From Promicromonospora sukumoe 327MFSha3.1 (GTDB lineage: Bacteria; Actinomycetota; Actinomycetes; Actinomycetales; Cellulomonadaceae): a stretch of 64,000 nucleotides of DNA. Below the pieces are notes generated by a model. The model worked only from the letters and a program-made list of their open reading frames with translations, did not search any database and was not told the origin of the DNA. Each line of letters opens with the position of its first letter. Positions within the stretch are counted from its first letter, which is position 1. Location of the stretch: NCBI RefSeq assembly GCF_000385135.1, contig NZ_ARQM01000010.1, positions 62,001-126,000 on the forward strand, read 5' to 3'. Made by a program: the position numbers and the translations under genes. Shown piece by piece: positions 53,806 to 62,711 of this stretch.

Positions 53806-54975
53806 ATGACGAACGAGCACGCACCGTCCGGGACCGAGGCGGGACCGGCGGGGCAGGACGCCGCGCACGCGGGTTCAGCACCGGCAGGTTCAGCACCGGC
53901 AGGTTCAGCGCAGACGGGTTCGGCGGAAGCGGGTTCGGTACGGGAGGGTTCGGTACAGGCGGGTGAGGTCCCGACGAGTCCCGCCCGCGCGCCGCGCGTG
54001 CGGAACCGCGGCGCCGCCTGGACGCTCGTGGTGCTCACCCCGCTGATCGCCGAGCTCGCCCTGGGGTCGACGCCGGTCCGGATGGCGTGGCTGGTGCTGC
54101 TCTGGATGCCGGTCTACGGCGCGGGCGTGCTGCTGATCCGCGAGCTCGTCGCGCGGCGCGGGCGCGGCTGGCCGAGCATCCTGCTGCTCGCCCTGGCCTA
54201 CGAGCTCGTCGAGGACGGGATCGGCCTGCAGGCGCTGACCAGCCCGCACCTGTACGACGCCGCGTCGTGGGGCGCCCGCGTGCTCGGCGTCAACCTGCCG
54301 TACCTCGAGGCGAACGCGATCTACCACGCCGTGTTCACGGTCTGCATCCCGATCGCGCTGACCAACCTGCTCTTCCCCGCGCACCGGGGCCGGCCCTACC
54401 TCGGCGTGCCGGGGACGGTCGTCGCCGCCGTCATCGCGGTGCTCGGTGTGGGGCTGCTCCGCACGGTGACGCTCTCGGAGGACCCCGGCTACCAGGCGCC
54501 GCCCGCGTTCGTGCTCGGCGTGGTGGTGGTCGTGCTCGCGCTCGGGGTCGTCGCCCTGTTCGTCGTGCCGGCCACGCGCGGGCGCGCGGCGGACCCAGCC
54601 GGTACGGCGGCGGTCCCGTCCCTCGGCTTCCTCGCCGCGGCGTCCGGCCTGGCGACCCTGGTCTTCTTCGGGCTCTCGTTCCCGGTGTTCGGGGCCGAGC
54701 AGCCGGCGTTCACCGAGGGCCTGACGGTACTGATCCCGATGGCGGTCACCGCGGTCGGCGTCGTGGCCTGCTACCGCTACCTGACGCGGACGGCGTCCTC
54801 CCCGGCCTGGACGCCGCGGCACACGCTCGCCCTGATCGGCGGGGCGCTCGTGGCCCACTCGGTGGGCGGCCTGGTGATCATGGCGCACACCACCGTGGAC
54901 CGGGTCGGTCTCGTGGTGATCATCGCGCTGACGGTCATCGGACTGCTGCTCGTCGACCGGCGCCTGCGCCGCTGA
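53806..54975 (+). CDS. Multi-pass membrane protein under TetR control
   Basis: A 389-residue protein with an Ala/Gly/Ser/Glu repeat leader (AGSAPAGSAPAGSAQTGSAEAGS, from a 15-bp DNA repeat) and about ten membrane helices. The start at 53806 has GGGGGAG 6 nt upstream; ATG 53776 and earlier starts lack one. No transporter signature is recognised. The motif YELVEDGIGLQALTSPHLY between helices and the NAIYHAVFTVCIP helix may help place it. The tetO-like operators 115 bp upstream suggest it is an exporter or permease induced by the TetR effector (inference). Confidence 0.75.
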   Translation: MTNEHAPSGTEAGPAGQDAAHAGSAPAGSAPAGSAQTGSAEAGSVREGSVQAGEVPTSPARAPRVRNRGAAWTLVVLTPLIAELALGSTPVRMAWLVLLWMPVYGAGVLLIRELVARRGRGWPSILLLALAYELVEDGIGLQALTSPHLYDAASWGARVLGVNLPYLEANAIYHAVFTVCIPIALTNLLFPAHRGRPYLGVPGTVVAAVIAVLGVGLLRTVTLSEDPGYQAPPAFVLGVVVVVLALGVVALFVVPATRGRAADPAGTAAVPSLGFLAAASGLATLVFFGLSFPVFGAEQPAFTEGLTVLIPMAVTAVGVVACYRYLTRTASSPAWTPRHTLALIGGALVAHSVGGLVIMAHTTVDRVGLVVIIALTVIGLLLVDRRLRR

Positions 54976-55022
54976 CCAGCCCCGCCGTCGACCAGCCCCG
55001 ACGCCGACCAGCCCCGCCGTCG

Positions 55023-56258
55023 TCAGTGCTCGGCCTCCCACGTCGCGATCTCGGACCCCTTCGCCCCGCCGTACATGTCGACGACCTCGCCGTCGGGGTC
55101 GTAGGTCACCGAGGCGTCGTCGTACGGGCCGGAGCCCCAGACGATGATCTCGTAGGGCAGGCCGGCGTCGTCGAACGCGGACGTCGGCACCCGGACCTGG
55201 ACGGTGACCAGGTCCTCCGGCTCGAAGCCCGCCTGCTGCGGCAGCCGCTCCGCGAGCTCCTGGAGCGCGCCCCAGTCGACGTCGGCGGCGTCGAAGGGTT
55301 CGAGCGGCAGCTCGTCGTCGCGCGGCTGGATCGATGACGGCTCGTGCCGCGTGATGTCGCCGCGCGACCACCAGAGCTCGTCCGTGTGGTCGGAGCCCGG
55401 CTCCGCCGGCATCGTCGCGGTGGCGGTCGTGCTGCCGAGCCCCACGCTCAGGAACCCGCTGTGCCCGGCCTCGGCGACGAACGCGTCGACCACCTCCTGG
55501 GCGCGCGCCGGGTCCAGGGTGCTGGCCGCCTGCTCGACGCGCCGCTCCTGGGCGGCGGAGACCTCCAGGAGCGGGGTGCCGGTGAGCACCGCCGTGATGT
55601 CCTCGCGCACGGGGTAGAGCCGGGCGGCGAACCCCACGAGCACCAGCAGGGCGAGCACGGCGACCGGGATCTTCACGAGGCCGCGCGCGTCTCGGCCGGC
55701 GGGCACGGGCGCGGCCCACTCGGGCGGCTCGTCCATCCGGGCGACCCGGTCGTCCGCGGCTGCCCGTGCGGCCTTCTCCCGCCAGGACTGCGGCGGCGAC
55801 TGGAGCAGGGTCACGCCGGGGGCGTCCGCCTTCTCCTGCAGCACTACGACAACGGCGCCCGGCTGGAACTGCGGCAGCCGCGTCCGGTCGATCAGCGCAC
55901 GCGTGGTGGTCGTGTACCTCGTGCGGGTCCGGGAGTCGACGGCGAGCCGCAGCTCGGCCACGGGGTCGTCGTTGATCTCGGTGCCCGTCGACGAGATGTC
56001 CAGCACCTTGGCCAGGTGCAGCCGCCCCTCGCGCTCGGCGGTGACCACGACGTCGACCGGCGGCGTGGTCCGCAGCGCGCTGGTCCCGCCGATCCCCAGG
56101 AGCGCGGTCGCCATCGACGTCAGCGCGACAGCGAGGGTGCTCACGACGAGGGCCACGGGCAGCCACCAGCCCGGGGCGCCGTGGTCGAGGCGGAGGCCGA
56201 TCAGGAGGAGGCACGCGAGGGCGAAACCCACGGCGAGGGAGCGGACGATTCGGATCAC
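55023..56258 (-). CDS. Unrecognised membrane protein with large extracellular domain
   Basis: A 411-residue protein. Two N-terminal membrane helices (about 7-25 and 33-55) are followed by a cytoplasmic beta-rich domain (VDVVVTAEREGRLHLAKVLDISSTGTEI), a third helix (about 200-220) and a C-terminal domain of about 190 residues with FDAADVDWGALQELAERLP and a final TYDPDGEVVDMYGG. The layout recalls DUF3592-like and lipoprotein-sensor proteins, but the family is not recognised. The GTG at 56256-56258 has GATACT ending 6 bp upstream. The dispersed palindrome copy 3 lies just before its promoter. Confidence 0.65.
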   Translation of the reverse strand: MIRIVRSLAVGFALACLLLIGLRLDHGAPGWWLPVALVVSTLAVALTSMATALLGIGGTSALRTTPPVDVVVTAEREGRLHLAKVLDISSTGTEINDDPVAELRLAVDSRTRTRYTTTTRALIDRTRLPQFQPGAVVVVLQEKADAPGVTLLQSPPQSWREKAARAAADDRVARMDEPPEWAAPVPAGRDARGLVKIPVAVLALLVLVGFAARLYPVREDITAVLTGTPLLEVSAAQERRVEQAASTLDPARAQEVVDAFVAEAGHSGFLSVGLGSTTATATMPAEPGSDHTDELWWSRGDITRHEPSSIQPRDDELPLEPFDAADVDWGALQELAERLPQQAGFEPEDLVTVQVRVPTSAFDDAGLPYEIIVWGSGPYDDASVTYDPDGEVVDMYGGAKGSEIATWEAEH

Positions 56259-56288
56259 GCGGTCAGTATCCCGGACACCACTGACACT

Positions 56289-56346
56289 CCCGCCCGTGTC
56301 AGACACACAGGTCACCCGGGTGATCCGTACGTCTGACACGGGCGGG
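56289..56346. repeat. Dispersed palindrome, copy 3 (29-bp arms)
   Basis: Arms 56289-56317 and 56318-56346 match as inverted repeats at 25 of 29 positions, with GC-rich outer extensions (CCCGCCC/GGGCGGG). The core is the same sequence as copies 1 and 2. It lies 36 bp beyond the stop of the TauE/SafE gene. Confidence 0.85.
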
Positions 56347-56381
56347 GCGGGTCCCTCGGACAGCGGTCGGCGAGAGCGCCG

Positions 56382-57128
56382 TCAGAGCGTGAGGAGGCCC
56401 CGGGCCAGGGCCGTCACGGCGCCCGCCGTCGCGACCGTGAGGGCCGTCCGGGACGCCGCCCGGGTCGAGATCCGCAGGGCCAGGAAGTTGCCGGCCGCCA
56501 CACCGGCCAGCACCGCCGCCAGCAGCACCGGCCACACCCACCACGCCGGGGCGAAGCCGGACGGGATGGCGCCGAAGCCCAGCTTGGTCGCCACCGACAT
56601 GGCGTTCATGACCACGAGCAGCGGCTGCATCGTCGCCGCGAACGACCGGTGGTCCCAGCGGGTGGCCAGCGCGTACGCGGTCCAGGCGGGTGCGGCGACG
56701 CCCGATGTGGTGTTCATGAACCCCGCCGCCAGCCCCGTGGCGACGGCCACCGAGCGGCCCTGGATCCGCACGCGGCGCCGCAGGATCGCCGAGGCGCCCA
56801 GCGCGAGCAGCACCGACCCGCCCACGATCACGTCGAGCCAGGCCGGGTCGGCCTCGCGGACCGTGAGCGCGCCGAGCACCGAGCCCACCAGCATCAGCGG
56901 CAGGATCGTCACGACGCGCCGCCATTCCACGCCGTCGCGCAGCGCGCGCAGGATGAGCAGGGCCGTGACGATCGCGGCGACGTTGCTCACCAGCACGCCC
57001 ACCGAGGCGCCCAGGAACACGGTCAGCACCGGCGCGGCCACCATGCCGACACCCATCCCGGCGATGCGCTGCAGCCCGGCCCCGAGGACGACGGCCACGC
57101 ACGCTGCGATCAGGGCCGTCGTCTCCAC
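56382..57128 (-). CDS. TauE/SafE-family permease
   Basis: A 248-residue membrane protein with eight predicted helices and the duplicated TauE/SafE pattern (GAGLQRIAGMGVGMVAAPVL near the N-terminus, GFMNTTSGVAAPAWTAYAL in the second half). The family is thought to export sulfite or organosulfonates, or to carry other anions. The GTG at 57126-57128 has TAGCGT ending 6 bp upstream. Its end closely resembles the fragment at 1-159, and both are followed by the same palindrome. Confidence 0.88.
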   Translation of the reverse strand: METTALIAACVAVVLGAGLQRIAGMGVGMVAAPVLTVFLGASVGVLVSNVAAIVTALLILRALRDGVEWRRVVTILPLMLVGSVLGALTVREADPAWLDVIVGGSVLLALGASAILRRRVRIQGRSVAVATGLAAGFMNTTSGVAAPAWTAYALATRWDHRSFAATMQPLLVVMNAMSVATKLGFGAIPSGFAPAWWVWPVLLAAVLAGVAAGNFLALRISTRAASRTALTVATAGAVTALARGLLTL

Positions 57129-57134
57129 CCCGTC

Positions 57135-57140
57135 ACGCTA
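57135..57140 (-). promoter_or_regulatory. -10 element TAGCGT, leaderless start
   Basis: On the minus strand it ends 6 bp before the GTG of the TauE/SafE gene at 57128. Confidence 0.6.
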
Positions 57141-57203
57141 ACCCTGATCAGGGGCGGTGCCGGTGCGAGGAATATCACCCTCCGGCAGGCTCGCCGGCTT
57201 CGG

Positions 57204-58640
57204 TCACACTGCCCGGGGCCACACCACCGTGAACCGCGCGCCGCCGTCGGGCGACTCGCCGACGGCGACCTCGCCGCCCCGGCGCCGGACCAGCTCGGCG
57301 ACCAGCGCCAGCCCCAGCCCCGCGCCGCCCGAGGTCCGTGCGCGGTCGTCCGAAACCCGGTAGAACCGGTCGAACACCTTGGCCCGGTGCTCCGGGGGCA
57401 CGCCGGGTCCGTCGTCGTCGACCAGCACGCGCACCGTGGACCGCTGCGCGAGGACCGTCACCACCACCCGCGTGCGGGTATACCGGGCGGCGTTGCGCAG
57501 CAGGTTGTCGAGCACCAGCTCGGTCTCGGTGTGCGCCGCGGCCGCCCAGGCCCGGTCGGTCAGGGCGTTGACGACGACCGGCACGGGCCCACTGCCCGCC
57601 CGCCCCGCCTCCGGCTGGGCCTCGGCCCGCGCCACCGCCGACCGCACCGCGTCGACCAGGTCGATCGACTCCGCGGGCGGCAGCTCGCCGGCGTCCGACC
57701 GGGCCAGCGCCAGCAGGCCGTCGAGCAGCGCGGACAGCCGCTCGGCGTCGGCCAGGACGTCGGCGTGCACCTCCTGCGAGAGCCGCGGGTCGGGGCTGGC
57801 GACGGCGACCTCGGACTGCACGCGGATCGACGCGACGGGGGAGCGCAGCTCGTGCGCGGCGTCGCCCGTGAACCGGCGCAGCCGCTCGGCGGTGGCGTCC
57901 TGGCGGTCCAGCAGCACGTTGAAGTCGTCGGCCAGGGCGTGCAGCTCGCGCGCCGCGCCGCCGGGCACCGCCACGCGGGCGCCGGGCGCGAGCCGGCGCA
58001 CCGAGTCCCGCATGCGCGCGACCGGCGCCAGCGCGGAGCCGACGGCGAACCAGATCGCGACCCCGGCCACCAGCGACCCGACCAGCGCGGTCACCAGCAG
58101 CCACCGACCGCCCGACGCCTTGGCGGCGGCCTGCCCCACCAGCCCCGTACCCGCGACGACGAGGCGCTGGCTGCCGTCGGGCGCCGTGGTGACCACACCG
58201 TGCCAGCGCACCGGCTGCGCGTCGCCCGCGGTGACGGGGGTACCGGCCTTCAGGGCGCGCACCTGTTCCCGCGTCAGGGCCGGTGCCGCGGACGTCGCCG
58301 GGCCCTCCCCGGCCGCCGGGTCCGGCCTGACGGCGTCCCCCGCGGTGTCCAGCACGCGCACCTCCAGCCCGTCGGGGGAGTCCGGCGTCCGGCCCGCCGC
58401 GACGTCGCCGGCCGCCGTGGTCAGCGCCACGTGCAGCTCGTCGTCCACGGCGTCCGTCAGGACGGGGCCCAGGCCCCGGCCGGCCGCCGTCGCCAGGCCC
58501 AGCAGGCAGGCCAGCGTGACCGCCGTGGCGAGCAGCGTGATCCGCAGCCGCAGCGACACCCCGGACCAGCGCCCGCCCGACGGCGCGCCCGGCGGCGCGC
58601 TCGGCGGCCCGCCCGACTGCGCGCCCGACAGCCCGCTCAC
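57204..58640 (-). CDS. Sensor histidine kinase
   Basis: A 478-residue membrane kinase. A periplasmic sensor of about 120 residues lies between two helices (about 30-50 and 178-198), followed by HAMP. The H box DAAHELRSPVASIR carries the phosphorylated His. The N box is NLLRNAARYT, G1 is DDDGPGV, F is FDRFYRVSDDR and G2 is GGAGLGLAL. The GTG start overlaps the response-regulator stop (GTGA, 58637-58640), so they are coupled. It probably phosphorylates the upstream OmpR-type regulator. The signal is unknown, perhaps envelope related given the divergent LolA-like operon. Confidence 0.93.
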   Translation of the reverse strand: MSGLSGAQSGGPPSAPPGAPSGGRWSGVSLRLRITLLATAVTLACLLGLATAAGRGLGPVLTDAVDDELHVALTTAAGDVAAGRTPDSPDGLEVRVLDTAGDAVRPDPAAGEGPATSAAPALTREQVRALKAGTPVTAGDAQPVRWHGVVTTAPDGSQRLVVAGTGLVGQAAAKASGGRWLLVTALVGSLVAGVAIWFAVGSALAPVARMRDSVRRLAPGARVAVPGGAARELHALADDFNVLLDRQDATAERLRRFTGDAAHELRSPVASIRVQSEVAVASPDPRLSQEVHADVLADAERLSALLDGLLALARSDAGELPPAESIDLVDAVRSAVARAEAQPEAGRAGSGPVPVVVNALTDRAWAAAAHTETELVLDNLLRNAARYTRTRVVVTVLAQRSTVRVLVDDDGPGVPPEHRAKVFDRFYRVSDDRARTSGGAGLGLALVAELVRRRGGEVAVGESPDGGARFTVVWPRAV

Positions 58641-59323
58641 CGGAGCGCGTCCCCGAGCTGGTACCCGTGCCCCCGGACGGTCCGCACCAGGTCCCCGGCG
58701 CCGACGGCGGCCAGCTTGCGGCGCAGGTAGCCCACGTACACCTCGACGACGTTCCGGGTCGCGGCCTGCTCGTCGCCCCAGACCTCGGTCAGCAGCTCCT
58801 GCTTGGTCCACACGGTGCCCGGCCGCGAGGCCAGCGCCTCCAGGAGCTTGTACTCGCGCGGGCTCAGCGGGACGCCGACATCGTCGTACCGCACGGTGCG
58901 CGAGGCGCGGTCCACCGTCAGCGGCCCGATCAGGATGCGGGTCCGGGCGGCGCCCGCCGCTGTCCGGCGCAGCAGGGCGCGCACCTGCGCGAGCAGCACC
59001 ACGAACGAGAAGGGCTTGACCAGGTAGCCGTCGGCGCCGAGGTCCAGGCCATCGGCCTGGTCGACCTCGCCGTCCTTGGCCGAGACGAGCAGCACCGGCG
59101 TGGTGACCCCGGCGGCACGCAGCTCCTGCAGCACGCGGTAGCCGGACAACCCGGGGATCATGATGTCCAGCAGGATCGCGTCGAACGAACCCGTGCGGGC
59201 CAGCCGCAGCGCCGTCGGCCCGTCGGCCGCGAGGGCGACGTCCATGCCCTCCGCGCGCAGGCCGCGGTCCAGCGCCTTGCGCACGCCGGGCTCGTCGTCC
59301 ACCACGAGGATCTGCGGCCTCAT
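58637..59323 (-). CDS. OmpR-family response regulator
   Basis: A 228-residue regulator. The receiver domain has Asp10-Glu11 in VVDDEP, the phosphorylated Asp53 in LLDIMIPG, and Lys in LVKPFS. The C-terminal winged helix ends with VEVYVGYLRRKL ... VRTVRGHGYQLG. The ATG at 59321-59323 is chosen as the first before the receiver; GGCAGG lies upstream. It is coupled to the kinase gene. An 11-bp-spaced CTCTCAGC repeat at 59394-59413 is a likely binding site. Confidence 0.94.
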   Translation of the reverse strand: MRPQILVVDDEPGVRKALDRGLRAEGMDVALAADGPTALRLARTGSFDAILLDIMIPGLSGYRVLQELRAAGVTTPVLLVSAKDGEVDQADGLDLGADGYLVKPFSFVVLLAQVRALLRRTAAGAARTRILIGPLTVDRASRTVRYDDVGVPLSPREYKLLEALASRPGTVWTKQELLTEVWGDEQAATRNVVEVYVGYLRRKLAAVGAGDLVRTVRGHGYQLGDALR

Positions 59324-59393
59324 GCCTGCCAGCATGCCGCACGGCCGGCCGCGCGGGTGCGCCGACGGGCCGCGCCGGGCCACCTGCGCGATG

Positions 59394-59413
59394 ACTCTCA
59401 GCGCGCTCTCAGC
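59394..59413. promoter_or_regulatory. Likely response-regulator binding site, CTCTCAGC direct repeat
   Basis: CTCTCAGC occurs at 59395 and 59406, an 11-bp period typical of OmpR/PhoB-type sites. It lies in the divergent region between the two-component genes (-) and the LolA-like/ABC operon (+), so it could control both. Confidence 0.6.
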
Positions 59414-59509
59414 CGGGAGGGCGCATGGTGGAAGAAGTCAGGCACGACTTCACGCACGACGTCACGCACGACGGGGCCGGGCACGGTCCACGGGAGCGAA
59501 GGAGCTGAC

Positions 59510-60676
59510 ATGAGGCCGAGCACGAAGGCGCTGGTCGCCGCGGGGTCGGGTATCACCGTGGGGCTCGCGGGCCTGGCGCTGACCACCCTGCCCGCGGGCG
59601 CGGACGACGATCCGGTGCTCCCCGCGATCGAACCGGAGGCCCTGGTCGCCTCGGCCCTGGCGGCCGAGCCGCAGGCGTTCTCCGGCGAGGCCGAGGTGAG
59701 CAACGAGCTCGGGCTGCCCGCCCTGCCCGGCACGGAGGACCTCGACTTCGAGTCGGCGCGGGTGTTCCACGACGGCCAGGAGAGCGCCCGGGTCCAGGTC
59801 GAGAAGCCGACGTCCGAGGTGACGTTCGTGAAGAACCCCGACGAGGCCTGGGCCTACGACTCGCAGGAGCGCACGGCGAAGCACGTCACCTGGGACGACG
59901 CCGACGCCGCGGCCGCCCGGAAGCACGCCGAGGCCCAGCTCGCGGACCCCGCGCAGGCTGCCGCCGAGATCATCGAGCAGCTCCGGCCCACCAGCGAGAT
60001 CACCGTGGACGGGACGGCACGCGTCGCCGGCCGCGCCGCGTACGAGCTCGTGCTGACGCCCAAGCCGACGGAGAAGACGCTGCTGCGCGAGGTCACCGTG
60101 GCGATCGACGAGCAGACCCGCATGCCGCTCGCGTTCGACGTGTACGCCAACGGCCGGTCCGAGCCCGTGCTCTCGCTCGGGTTCGTCGCGCTCGACCTCG
60201 GCGCGCAGGACCCGGCGCTGTTCGACTTCACGCCGCCGCAGGGCACGAAGGTCGAGACCCCCGACGTGGGCGACGCCGCGGGGCACCGCGCCGGGACGGA
60301 CGGTGCCGGCAAGAACGGTGCCGGCAAGGACAAGGCAGCCGAGCGCATGGCCGAGCACGGCACGACGACGGTCGGCGACGGCTGGGACACCGTGGTGATC
60401 GCCGAGATGCCCACGGAGATGCCCACTGACATGCCGTCCGACATGCCGTCCGACATGCCGTCCGACATGCCCGCCGGGATGCCCGAGGGAGCGTTCGGCG
60501 GCGGGCAGGACCTGGCCGGGACACTGGCCCAGATCGGGCAGCCGGTGTCCGGCGACTTCGGCACCGGGACCCACGTGCAGATCACGGTCGGCGGCGCGAT
60601 CGTGACCGACGACGGCCGGGTCGCGGTCGGCGCGGTGCCCCAGCAGGTGCTCGTCGACGCCCTGGACCAGCAGTGA
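59510..60676 (+). CDS. LolA/RseB-like exported protein
   Basis: A 388-residue exported protein. A signal segment (about 8-31, LVAAGSGITVGLAGLALTTLPAGA) precedes a LolA-like beta domain (about 40-235) with VQVEKPTSEVTFVKNPDEAWAYDS and ITVDGTARVAGRAAYELVLTP. The C-terminal part repeats Met-Pro-Ser-Asp (MPSDMPSDMPSDMP) from a 12-bp unit near 60410-60485. In actinobacteria such proteins often precede an ABC exporter and may carry lipid or sense envelope stress. AAGGAG lies 5 nt before the ATG. Its stop overlaps the next gene's start (GTGA). Confidence 0.8.
   Translation: MRPSTKALVAAGSGITVGLAGLALTTLPAGADDDPVLPAIEPEALVASALAAEPQAFSGEAEVSNELGLPALPGTEDLDFESARVFHDGQESARVQVEKPTSEVTFVKNPDEAWAYDSQERTAKHVTWDDADAAAARKHAEAQLADPAQAAAEIIEQLRPTSEITVDGTARVAGRAAYELVLTPKPTEKTLLREVTVAIDEQTRMPLAFDVYANGRSEPVLSLGFVALDLGAQDPALFDFTPPQGTKVETPDVGDAAGHRAGTDGAGKNGAGKDKAAERMAEHGTTTVGDGWDTVVIAEMPTEMPTDMPSDMPSDMPSDMPAGMPEGAFGGGQDLAGTLAQIGQPVSGDFGTGTHVQITVGGAIVTDDGRVAVGAVPQQVLVDALDQQ
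60410..60485. repeat. Coding 12-bp repeat encoding Met-Pro-x-Asp
   Basis: Seven roughly 12-bp units of the type GACATGCCGTCC in the LolA-like gene. Confidence 0.82.
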
Positions 60677-61713
60677 CCGCAGGCGGCGGGGCACCGGACA
60701 CCGGCCCGGAGACCGGCACCGCCGCCCGCACCGCCCTCGCAGCCCGCACCCGCGGGCTGCGCAAGGTCTACCGCGGCACGGTCGCCGTCGACGGCGTCGA
60801 CCTGGAGGTGCCCGAGGGCGCCGTGGTCGGGATGCTGGGCCCGAACGGCTCCGGCAAGACGACGACGATCCGGATGCTGCTCGGGCTCGTGCAGCCGACC
60901 GAGGGTGAGATCGAGCTGCTCGGGGCGCCCGTGCCGGGGGCGGCCGACCGCGTGCTCCCGCACGTCGGCGCCCTGGTGGAGAGCCCGGGGTTCCACCCGT
61001 TCCTGTCGGGCCGCGAGAACCTGCTGCGCTTCGCTGCCGCGGAGCCCTTCCTGTCCGGGCGGGCGCTGGACGGCGCGGTGTCGGCCGCGCTGGAGCGGGT
61101 CGGCCTCGCGGACGCCGCCCGGCGCAAGTACCGTGCCTACTCGCTCGGCATGAAGCAGCGCCTGGGGCTCGCCTCGGCGCTGCTGGTGCCGCGTCGGCTC
61201 GTGGTGCTCGACGAACCGACGAACGGCCTCGACCCGGCCGGTACGCAGGAGATCCGCCGGATCATCGCGGAGCTGCACGCCGGCGGCGTGACGGTGCTCG
61301 TGTCCTCGCACCTCCTGGCCGAGGTCGAGGCCACGTGCACCCACGTGGTCGTGCTCAACGAGGGCGTCGTCGTCGCGCAGGGCGCGCTGGACGACCTGCT
61401 GGAGTCCGGCAGCCCGGCGCTGCTCGTCTCCACGCCCGACGGCGCCCGGGCCGTGGACGTGCTGCGTGACCGCCGCGTCCCCGCCCGGCTCGCCCCGGAC
61501 GGCGTCCGCGTGGACCTGTCGACGACGCCGCCGGCCACGGTGATCGAGGTGCTGGTGGGTGCAGGAGTCGGCGTGGACGAGGCCCGGCGGGAGCGCACCG
61601 GGCTGGAGGAGGTCTTCGCGCGGCTCACCCACGACGTCGGCGCCGGCACCGGAGCCAGGGAACCTGCGAGCGAACGAGCCGGCGAACGTGCCGGAGCGGG
61701 GGCCGACCGATGA
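60673..61713 (+). CDS. ABC transporter ATP-binding protein
   Basis: A 346-residue ATPase. Walker A is GPNGSGKT at 56-63, the signature is YSLGMKQRL, Walker B is LVVLDEPTNGLD, and the switch His is in VSSHLLAEVEATC. The C-terminal extension (about 240-346) is typical of ABC-2 exporters of the CcmA/DrrA type. Start and stop overlap both neighbours (GTGA at 60673, ATGA at 61710), making a coupled three-gene operon with the LolA-like protein and permease. Confidence 0.94.
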   Translation: MTAGGGAPDTGPETGTAARTALAARTRGLRKVYRGTVAVDGVDLEVPEGAVVGMLGPNGSGKTTTIRMLLGLVQPTEGEIELLGAPVPGAADRVLPHVGALVESPGFHPFLSGRENLLRFAAAEPFLSGRALDGAVSAALERVGLADAARRKYRAYSLGMKQRLGLASALLVPRRLVVLDEPTNGLDPAGTQEIRRIIAELHAGGVTVLVSSHLLAEVEATCTHVVVLNEGVVVAQGALDDLLESGSPALLVSTPDGARAVDVLRDRRVPARLAPDGVRVDLSTTPPATVIEVLVGAGVGVDEARRERTGLEEVFARLTHDVGAGTGAREPASERAGERAGAGADR

Positions 61714-62633
61714 CCGCCCCGGACCTCGCCACGAGCCCGAGCCTCGACCCCGACGGCGTCCTGCCCGCCCGCCGCCGCGCGCCGCTCGGCCGCCTGCTGC
61801 GCTCGGAGCTGCGCTGGATCTTCCGGCGGCCGCGCACCCTGGTCGTGCTCGCGCTGCTCACCGTGCTGCCGGTGATCACCGGCATCGCCGTCGACCTGAC
61901 GTTCGACGGCGCGGCGGCACCCGACCCGACCGCCGGACCCGGCCCGGGCGGTGGCGGCCCGGGTGAGGGGCCGCCCATCTTCGTGACCATGGCCAGCAGC
62001 GCGTTCGTGCTGCCGCTGGGCTCGCTGATGACGCTCCTGATGCTCCTGCTGCCGCTCACCGTCGCCATGGCGAGCGGCGACGCGCTGGCCGGCGAGCAGT
62101 CCACCGGCGCGCTGCGCGGCTGGCTGCTGGCGCCCGTCGCCCGGGGCCGGCTGCTGTTGGTCAAGGCCGTGGGCGTGCTCGTCGTCGCGCTGGTCGCGGC
62201 CACGCTGGTCGCGACGTCCGGCCTGGTCACCGGGCTCGTCCTGTCCGGGACCGATGGCCTGGTGTCGATGTCGGGCACCCAGCTCTCCGTCGGGGACGTG
62301 CTGTGGCGCCTCGCCATCGCCGTCGCCTGGGCCACGGTGTACCTGATGGCGGTCGGCGCGGTGGCGCTCGCGATCTCGGCGTCGACCGAGCACCCGATGC
62401 TCGTGGTGGTGAGCGTGCTGGGCGGGCTCATCGTGTCCGGCGTGCTGCTGCAGATCTCGGCGCTGGACTGGCTGCACCCGTACCTGCTGCCGACGTCGCT
62501 GGCGAGCCTCGCCGACCTGATCCGGGACCCGCTCGCGTTCGACGGCCTGGCCGAGGGCGCGTTCCGGTCGCTGTGCTACCTCGTGATCGGCATGTCCCTG
62601 GCCTACGCCCGCATCACCACCCGCGACGGCTGA
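61710..62633 (+). CDS. ABC-2-type transporter permease
   Basis: A 307-residue membrane protein with six predicted helices. RLLRSELRWIFRRPRTLVVLALLTVLPVI opens it. A Gly/Pro-rich extracellular loop (PGPGGGGPGEGPP) and the ABC-2 motif SGDALAGEQSTGALRGWLLAPVARGRLLLVK follow. It forms the membrane half of the exporter with the preceding ATPase. ATGA overlap couples translation. The substrate is unknown. Confidence 0.9.
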   Translation: MTAPDLATSPSLDPDGVLPARRRAPLGRLLRSELRWIFRRPRTLVVLALLTVLPVITGIAVDLTFDGAAAPDPTAGPGPGGGGPGEGPPIFVTMASSAFVLPLGSLMTLLMLLLPLTVAMASGDALAGEQSTGALRGWLLAPVARGRLLLVKAVGVLVVALVAATLVATSGLVTGLVLSGTDGLVSMSGTQLSVGDVLWRLAIAVAWATVYLMAVGAVALAISASTEHPMLVVVSVLGGLIVSGVLLQISALDWLHPYLLPTSLASLADLIRDPLAFDGLAEGAFRSLCYLVIGMSLAYARITTRDG

Positions 62634-62655
62634 GCAGGACGGCCGAGAAAAGCGA

Positions 62656-62699
62656 GACGCCGCCGCGCGCCTCCCGTACAGAAGGCGCGCGACGGCGTC
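62656..62699. terminator. Bidirectional terminator, ABC operon / MHS transporter
   Basis: Arms of 17 nt (GACGCCGCCGCGCGCCT, 62656-62672, and its complement at 62683-62699, one G-T-type mismatch) enclose a 10-nt loop between convergent genes. Confidence 0.8.
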
Positions 62700-62711
62700 G
62701 GGCAGCGGGGA

